Assembly: GCA_023388205.1 (NCBI GenBank)
Contig: JAEWGS010000116.1
Location: 1-8,917 of the forward strand
Direction of reading: 5' to 3'
Source of the DNA: Bacillota bacterium
GTDB taxonomy: Bacteria; Bacillota; Clostridia; Saccharofermentanales; Fastidiosipilaceae
DNA length: 8,917 bases
In this document: in pieces, positions 5,248 to 8,917 of the stretch
Numbering within the stretch: the first letter of the stretch is position 1
Layout: each line of letters opens with the position of its first letter
Notes under the pieces: model-generated
Database searches by the model: none
Told to the model about the DNA's origin: nothing
Seen by the model: the letters and a program-made list of their open reading frames with translations, nothing else
Translations under genes and position numbers: made by a program

Positions 5248-6972
5248 TCAGGCTTGATTTTTGAGGTTCTGGCTTTTCAAATAATGGTTCAAGGCGCTCA
5301 AACTCGCGCGCAGCGATGCTTTCGTCAAATCGTTTGACGTACCTACGCCAAAATAAATCAAAGCACCAGCGTTTCTCAGATCTTTAAGACCCAAGTACGT
5401 CACAACGCGTGAGTTCAAATGATCTTCCATGATATTTTGCTGATAACTCATCAATTCCATCTCCAGATCGAACTGACGCGTCAAGGCTTTGGCAAAAGCC
5501 GTCAAAACACCTTTACCTTGGCCTTGAATCTCGTATAAATGACCTTTGTAAAGCAATTTAGCCTCGATTGAGATCAAGTCCTCATTAATCATATGTTCAC
5601 TGTAATGAATGAGTCTCAGCGGATCTTCATAGTTTAAGTATCTAGTACTAAATATTGTATATAACTCTTCGTAGCTCAATTCACGAGATAAGCGATCAGC
5701 CTCAGCTTTAACCTGACGTGCAAAAATAGCCAAGAGCGGCGCAGGCAAATCGTAACCAAACAAAGTCTCCATAATGTAATGGATCCCCGAGCGTCCAGAT
5801 TGGCTCGTAATGCGAATGATGGGTTGTTCCTCAAAACCTAAATCACCGGGGTCAACAGGCAGATAAGGCACGTGCCAGATATCCAATTTTTCGCCTTTGG
5901 CACGCTGTTCTTGACGTCGTTTGAGCACCTTTCGAATCGCATCTTGATGTGTTCCAGAATAGGTTTTGAAGATATCCGAACCACCGTATGGATGCTTAGA
6001 CGGCACCTGATAATTCATCACATTTTTCACGCAGCGCATCAATTCAGGTAAATGGCTCAGATCAAGTTTGGGATCAATGCCTTGCGTCAAAAAATTCAAA
6101 GCCAAAGTGACTAAGTCCGCATTTCCCGCGCGTTCACCCGTCCCAAACAAAGTACCTTCCACTCGATTCGCACCAGCCAACAGGGCTAATTCGTTTGCTG
6201 CCACAGCTGTGCCACGATCATTGTGTGTGTGAATACTCCAAATCAGTTGCTCGCGAAAACGGCTGTTTTCAATCATATACTCGACTAAATCTGCATAGTA
6301 ATTCGGCATCGAGCGTTCAACCGTATGACACAAATTCATCATCAAGCGTCGCGTCGGATCTTGGTTTTCTTCAATCAAAACCTCAGCTACAGCGTCAATC
6401 AGCGCTAAAGCAATATCGGGCTCTGTGCTTGAAAAGCTTTCTAAAGAATAAAGCACGTGAATTTGGCTCCCTGGATAGGCTTTTTCGTGCACATGGATAT
6501 GCGCCATAATCCGCTTCGCGGCCTCGACAGATAGACGTTCACAGGCTGCCACATCTCGCTTTAAGACGAGCTCACGCTGCAAAGGCGACGCAGACATAAA
6601 AAAATGTAAAATGGCACGCTTTGCACCCGCAATAGATTCAAACGTTCGGTCGATCAAAGCGTCTTGAGATGGACACATCACCTGAATCCAAACGTCTTCT
6701 GGAATGACCTCATTATCGATTAGGTAGCGCGTAAAATTGAAATCGGTCTGAGAAGCTGAAGGAAAGCTAACTTCGATCTCTTTGAAACCGATATCGCAAA
6801 GCTGATTAAAGAGCTCCGCCTTCTGGGTCAGGGTCATCGGATGATCCAAAGCCTGATTCGCATCTCTTAAGTCCACAGAACACCAAGTCGGTGCCTCAGA
6901 GAGACAACGACTTGGCCATTTTCTTTCTTTTAGAGAAAGCGGTTTTACTTTGGGATACTGCTGTGCGTTCAT
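5248..6972 (-). CDS. leuA: 2-isopropylmalate synthase, long form with C-terminal regulatory domain
   Basis: LeuA condenses acetyl-CoA with 2-oxoisovalerate to give 2-isopropylmalate, the first committed step of leucine synthesis, in the cytosol. The 574 residues match the long form typified by actinobacterial LeuA, rather than the roughly 510-residue enterobacterial form. A DRE-TIM/HMGL-like barrel covers about 28-300: DLRDANQA (34-41, with catalytic Arg36 and metal-binding Asp37), GFKEIEVSFPSAS (62-74), the metal-ligand pair His248 and His250 in SIHTHNDRGTAVAA, and LFGTGERAGN (275-284). A linker follows, then the allosteric domain of about 430-565, including GQGKG (484-488) and GVGTSNDLTKASLRA (542-556). 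Leucine feedback inhibition is expected from the family, not shown. The gene lies 24 bp after the M18 peptidase gene. GAGG lies only about 20 bases before ATG 6972, so translation may depend on coupling or a weak site. No leuB, leuC or leuD follows. Confidence 0.95.
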   Translation of the reverse strand: MNAQQYPKVKPLSLKERKWPSRCLSEAPTWCSVDLRDANQALDHPMTLTQKAELFNQLCDIGFKEIEVSFPSASQTDFNFTRYLIDNEVIPEDVWIQVMCPSQDALIDRTFESIAGAKRAILHFFMSASPLQRELVLKRDVAACERLSVEAAKRIMAHIHVHEKAYPGSQIHVLYSLESFSSTEPDIALALIDAVAEVLIEENQDPTRRLMMNLCHTVERSMPNYYADLVEYMIENSRFREQLIWSIHTHNDRGTAVAANELALLAGANRVEGTLFGTGERAGNADLVTLALNFLTQGIDPKLDLSHLPELMRCVKNVMNYQVPSKHPYGGSDIFKTYSGTHQDAIRKVLKRRQEQRAKGEKLDIWHVPYLPVDPGDLGFEEQPIIRITSQSGRSGIHYIMETLFGYDLPAPLLAIFARQVKAEADRLSRELSYEELYTIFSTRYLNYEDPLRLIHYSEHMINEDLISIEAKLLYKGHLYEIQGQGKGVLTAFAKALTRQFDLEMELMSYQQNIMEDHLNSRVVTYLGLKDLRNAGALIYFGVGTSNDLTKASLRASLSALNHYLKSQNLKNQA

Positions 6973-6996
6973 TCTGTGAAAAGTCTTTGCGCCTCT

Positions 6997-8430
6997 TTAA
7001 TCGCGTCCTTTGACCCACATTTGACTCAAAAAGAGTTGATAGGCCAAATAGCTGCAATACACATCGAGTTTATGTGTCACTTCCATCGGCGCATGCATGG
7101 ACAGGACCGGCACGCCCGCATCCAATGCATTGATCCCCCACTGTGCGGCAAATTTGCAGATCGTTCCGCCGCCGCCTTCGTCCACCTTACCCAATTCCCC
7201 GACCTGCCAAGGCAGATTCTGAGAATCAAAAAGAGTCAAGACATCGTGCATAAACTCACTATCCGCATCTGAAGCATTGGACTTCCCTGCCACTCCAGTA
7301 TATTTGAAGATCGACGTGCCCCGACCCAAATAAGTATTGTTGTCCGGATCAGATACGTTTGCAAAAGTTGGATCGTAGGCATTGGTCACATCGGTCGAGA
7401 GCATCGCCGAAGCCTCCAAAGCGAGCCTAAAACTCAGCTCAGACTCTTTGCCCATGCTCTTATAGACCAGCTCCGCGAGAAAGTTTTCGTAAAGGCGAGA
7501 CTGAGCGCCCGTCGAGCCGGTACTGCCAATTTCTTCTTTGTCCGAAAGCATGCAAACTGCTGTACGAAGTGGTGTTTTATCTTGGTTAAGCAAGGCTTCC
7601 AAAGCACAGAAAGCGCAAACGCGATCATCTTGGCCATAAGCTGCGATCATCGAGCGATCAAAACCCAGGTCGCGCGCCTTTCCCGCTGGCGTAATCTCTA
7701 ACTCTGCCGAATTAAAAGCCCGCTCATCGATGTCATAACGCTCCGAAAGCAGATTCATCAGATGCCGTTTCGTACGATCCTTGGCCTCATCGCCTTCCGC
7801 AAAGCTCGCCCCCACCAGCAGATTAAGTTCTTCGCCTTCGACAACCTGTCGTCCTGTTTTGGCCATCTGCTTAGCTGCCAAATGAGGGAGTAAGTCTGTG
7901 AAGCAAAAGACAGGATCGCCCTCTTCCTCACCGATCGATAAAGTCAGTTTCTCTCCATTTTTCTGGAAAATGACACCATGTAATGCGAGCGGAATGGCCG
8001 TCCACTGATACTTTTTAATGCCGCCATAATAGTGCGTCGAGAAATAGGCAAGATCACTTTTCTCAAAAAGCGGATTGGGCTTCAAGTCAACGCGTGGTGA
8101 ATCGACATGCGCACCGACAATATTCATTCCGTTTTCGATGTTCTGCTTTCCGATGACCGCCGCCATCAGGCCCTTGCCGCGAATACTGCGATAAACACGA
8201 TCCCCGGGCTTAAGCTTATTCTTCTTGCGGATATCAGTAAAACGTGCGGCTTCAAGTACGCGAATCGCTTCCGTGACAAATTCACGCTCCGTCTTAGCTG
8301 TATCCAAAAAATGCTTGTATTTTTCGGCAAAGTCCTGGGCGGCCTTCTTTTGTTTCGCATCAAAGTGCTCTGCCACCTGTTTATTCTCTTGCATCAAGTC
8401 CTGCCCTTTTTTCTGATTGCGTCTGATCAT
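6997..8430 (-). CDS. M18 family aminopeptidase (aspartyl-aminopeptidase-like)
   Basis: This is a di-metal (usually zinc) exopeptidase that removes N-terminal residues from peptides in the cytosol. Numbered from ATG 8430, the product has 477 residues, within the family's usual range. The metal/catalytic motifs occur in M18 order: His108 in GAHVDSPR, Asp268 in GQDDRV (bridging), Glu299-Glu300 in SDKEEIGS (general base and ligand), Asp347 in STDVTNAYDP, and His446 in SMHAPMEV near the C-terminus. EGGGG at about 418-422 is also typical. The first 60 residues are charged and helical. The frame extends to ATG 8442, but GGAGG lies on that codon and five bases before ATG 8430, so 8430 is preferred. 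It is first in a two-gene unit with leuA. Substrate preference (acidic or broader) cannot be read from sequence; a lysosomal-type LAP4/ApeA-like name is equally fair. Confidence 0.93.
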   Translation of the reverse strand: MIRRNQKKGQDLMQENKQVAEHFDAKQKKAAQDFAEKYKHFLDTAKTEREFVTEAIRVLEAARFTDIRKKNKLKPGDRVYRSIRGKGLMAAVIGKQNIENGMNIVGAHVDSPRVDLKPNPLFEKSDLAYFSTHYYGGIKKYQWTAIPLALHGVIFQKNGEKLTLSIGEEEGDPVFCFTDLLPHLAAKQMAKTGRQVVEGEELNLLVGASFAEGDEAKDRTKRHLMNLLSERYDIDERAFNSAELEITPAGKARDLGFDRSMIAAYGQDDRVCAFCALEALLNQDKTPLRTAVCMLSDKEEIGSTGSTGAQSRLYENFLAELVYKSMGKESELSFRLALEASAMLSTDVTNAYDPTFANVSDPDNNTYLGRGTSIFKYTGVAGKSNASDADSEFMHDVLTLFDSQNLPWQVGELGKVDEGGGGTICKFAAQWGINALDAGVPVLSMHAPMEVTHKLDVYCSYLAYQLFLSQMWVKGRD

Positions 8431-8435
8431 ATCTG

Positions 8436-8440
8436 CCTCC
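8436..8440 (-). promoter_or_regulatory. Ribosome binding site that sets the M18 peptidase start
   Basis: GGAGG on the minus strand (8440-8436) is followed by five bases and ATG 8430. It overlaps the upstream in-frame ATG at 8442, which therefore cannot use it, so the shorter protein is favoured. Confidence 0.75.
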
Positions 8441-8471
8441 ATTAATTTGAGCGATGTCTCTACTAGATCAA

Positions 8472-8501
8472 ATTTTAGGCCAATCGCTTTATTTCATTCA
8501 A
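8472..8501 (-). promoter_or_regulatory. Candidate promoter of the M18 peptidase-leuA operon
   Basis: On the minus strand TTGAAT (8501-8496), an 18-bp spacer and TAAAAT (8477-8472) lie about 42 bp before the start codon. Both hexamers resemble the sigma-70 consensus. Confidence 0.45.
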
Positions 8502-8657
8502 TCTATGTATTTTACGCCATTATTTGCCGCTGCTTGCTCAAGATGATGCTCCACAGACTAAAAAAGTTTCAAAAGATCTTTAAAAAAGGCGTTCAAAGTT
8601 TCGAGTGTCTAAAAATTCAACTGGAGAGCAGCACCTGAGGCTTTGTGAAGACCTTCT

Positions 8658-8704
8658 TTCGATCCCGTCCGATCTCCAATCTCGACCCATCTTCGATCCC
8701 GTCC
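8658..8704. repeat. Direct repeat of TTCGATCCCGTCC
   Basis: The 13-mer is identical at 8658-8670 and 8692-8704, with starts 34 bp apart. The intervening CTCGACCC-type words resemble degenerate copies. Confidence 0.7.
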
Positions 8705-8796
8705 AATTTCGGTCAAACTTTAATTTTTCACCCTTTGCGCAGGGGCATCTCATTCTGCTCGATCATTTCAAACACCTTATAATGCAAATCAGTTGC

Positions 8797-8811
8797 AAAT
8801 TGTGACAATTT
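8797..8811. promoter_or_regulatory. Operator-like palindrome AAATTGT-G-ACAATTT
   Basis: Two 7-bp arms are exactly complementary around one central base. The palindrome lies five bases upstream of the candidate -35 at 8816. A second small inverted repeat (TGCAA 8783-8787, TTGCA 8793-8797) abuts it. The position suits a regulator site; no factor is identified. Confidence 0.4.
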
Positions 8812-8815
8812 TATC

Positions 8816-8843
8816 TTGAGATGTCGTTTTACTGATATATAAT
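8816..8843 (+). promoter_or_regulatory. Candidate promoter just before a terminator
   Basis: TTGAGA (8816-8821), a 16-bp spacer and a perfect TATAAT (8838-8843). Transcription would begin near 8850, about 10 bases before the terminator stem. Another TATAAT at 8778-8783 has no clear -35. Confidence 0.5.
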
Positions 8844-8859
8844 GAAATCAAATAAATCA

Positions 8860-8887
8860 GGGCGGGAGTTTTTTCCCGCCCTTTTTT
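8860..8887 (+). terminator. Strong rho-independent terminator
   Basis: GGGCGGGA (8860-8867) pairs perfectly with TCCCGCCC (8874-8881) around the loop GTTTTT, and six Ts follow (8882-8887). On the minus strand the hairpin is followed by TGATTTATTTGATTT, so it might also end a minus-strand gene beyond the right edge. Confidence 0.85.
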
Positions 8888-8917
8888 GGGGAAATTGACT
8901 ATTTAATGGTCAACAGA

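Larger units (their letters stand above)
8431..8917. other. Gene-free region at the right edge
   Basis: No supported gene is seen in 487 bp. It holds the candidate operon promoter (8472-8501), a 13-bp direct repeat (8658 and 8692), short inverted repeats (TGCAA/TTGCA 8783-8797; 8797-8811), a promoter-like sequence (8816-8843), a terminator (8860-8887) and TTGAC/GTCAA arms (8895-8899 and 8909-8913). An ATG at 8906 begins an open frame that leaves the window after four codons, without a good ribosome binding site. Confidence 0.6.

Noticed and set aside
8417..8805. Two short plus-strand frames right of the peptidase gene
   Set aside because: They lack ribosome binding sites and recognisable composition, and one overlaps the direct repeat.

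Overview
The window looks like a piece of a low-GC, Gram-positive (Bacillota, probably Clostridia-like) chromosome. The evidence is the strong AAGGAGG/GGAGG-type ribosome binding sites, the gene types and their arrangement. The lineage is an inference, and no species is named. There are five confident or likely complete protein genes, one probable 3' gene fragment at the left edge, and three gene-poor stretches rich in short tandem and inverted repeats.

Left part (1-3168). The first 74 bases read as the end of a protein that resembles the C-terminus of MiaA, the tRNA A37 dimethylallyltransferase. About 220 bases later comes a 315-residue protein whose last third resembles the Sm-fold RNA chaperone Hfq. 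It is preceded by some 210 residues of basic, low-complexity sequence unlike normal Hfq. The order miaA-hfq is common in bacteria and supports the reading. Next is a small unrecognised protein with one C-terminal membrane segment (1434-1883). Converging on it is a XerC/XerD-type tyrosine recombinase (1996-3168, minus strand) with a Ser/Thr/Lys-rich tail. The gap between those two is almost entirely a 13-bp-period tandem repeat.

Middle part (3169-5247). A purine-rich leader precedes asd, encoding an archaeal/fungal-type aspartate-semialdehyde dehydrogenase. A good intrinsic terminator follows asd. The roughly 650-bp gap up to the convergent leuA holds that terminator, a second 13-bp tandem repeat, a perfect 15-bp hairpin and an 18-bp repeat, with no convincing gene.

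Right part (5248-8917). Two minus-strand genes 24 bp apart look like an operon: an M18 family metallo-aminopeptidase first, then a long-form 2-isopropylmalate synthase (leuA) that lacks a close ribosome binding site. To their right is a gene-free stretch. It contains the probable operon promoter, and near the window edge a promoter-like sequence almost directly followed by a strong intrinsic terminator.

Functionally, asd (lysine/threonine/methionine branch) and leuA (leucine) are amino-acid biosynthesis genes, and the M18 peptidase releases amino acids from peptides. The left cluster is housekeeping RNA/DNA metabolism. No mobile element, CRISPR array, tRNA or rRNA was seen. The most unusual item is the Hfq-like protein with its long N-terminal extension and in-frame 12-bp repeat array.
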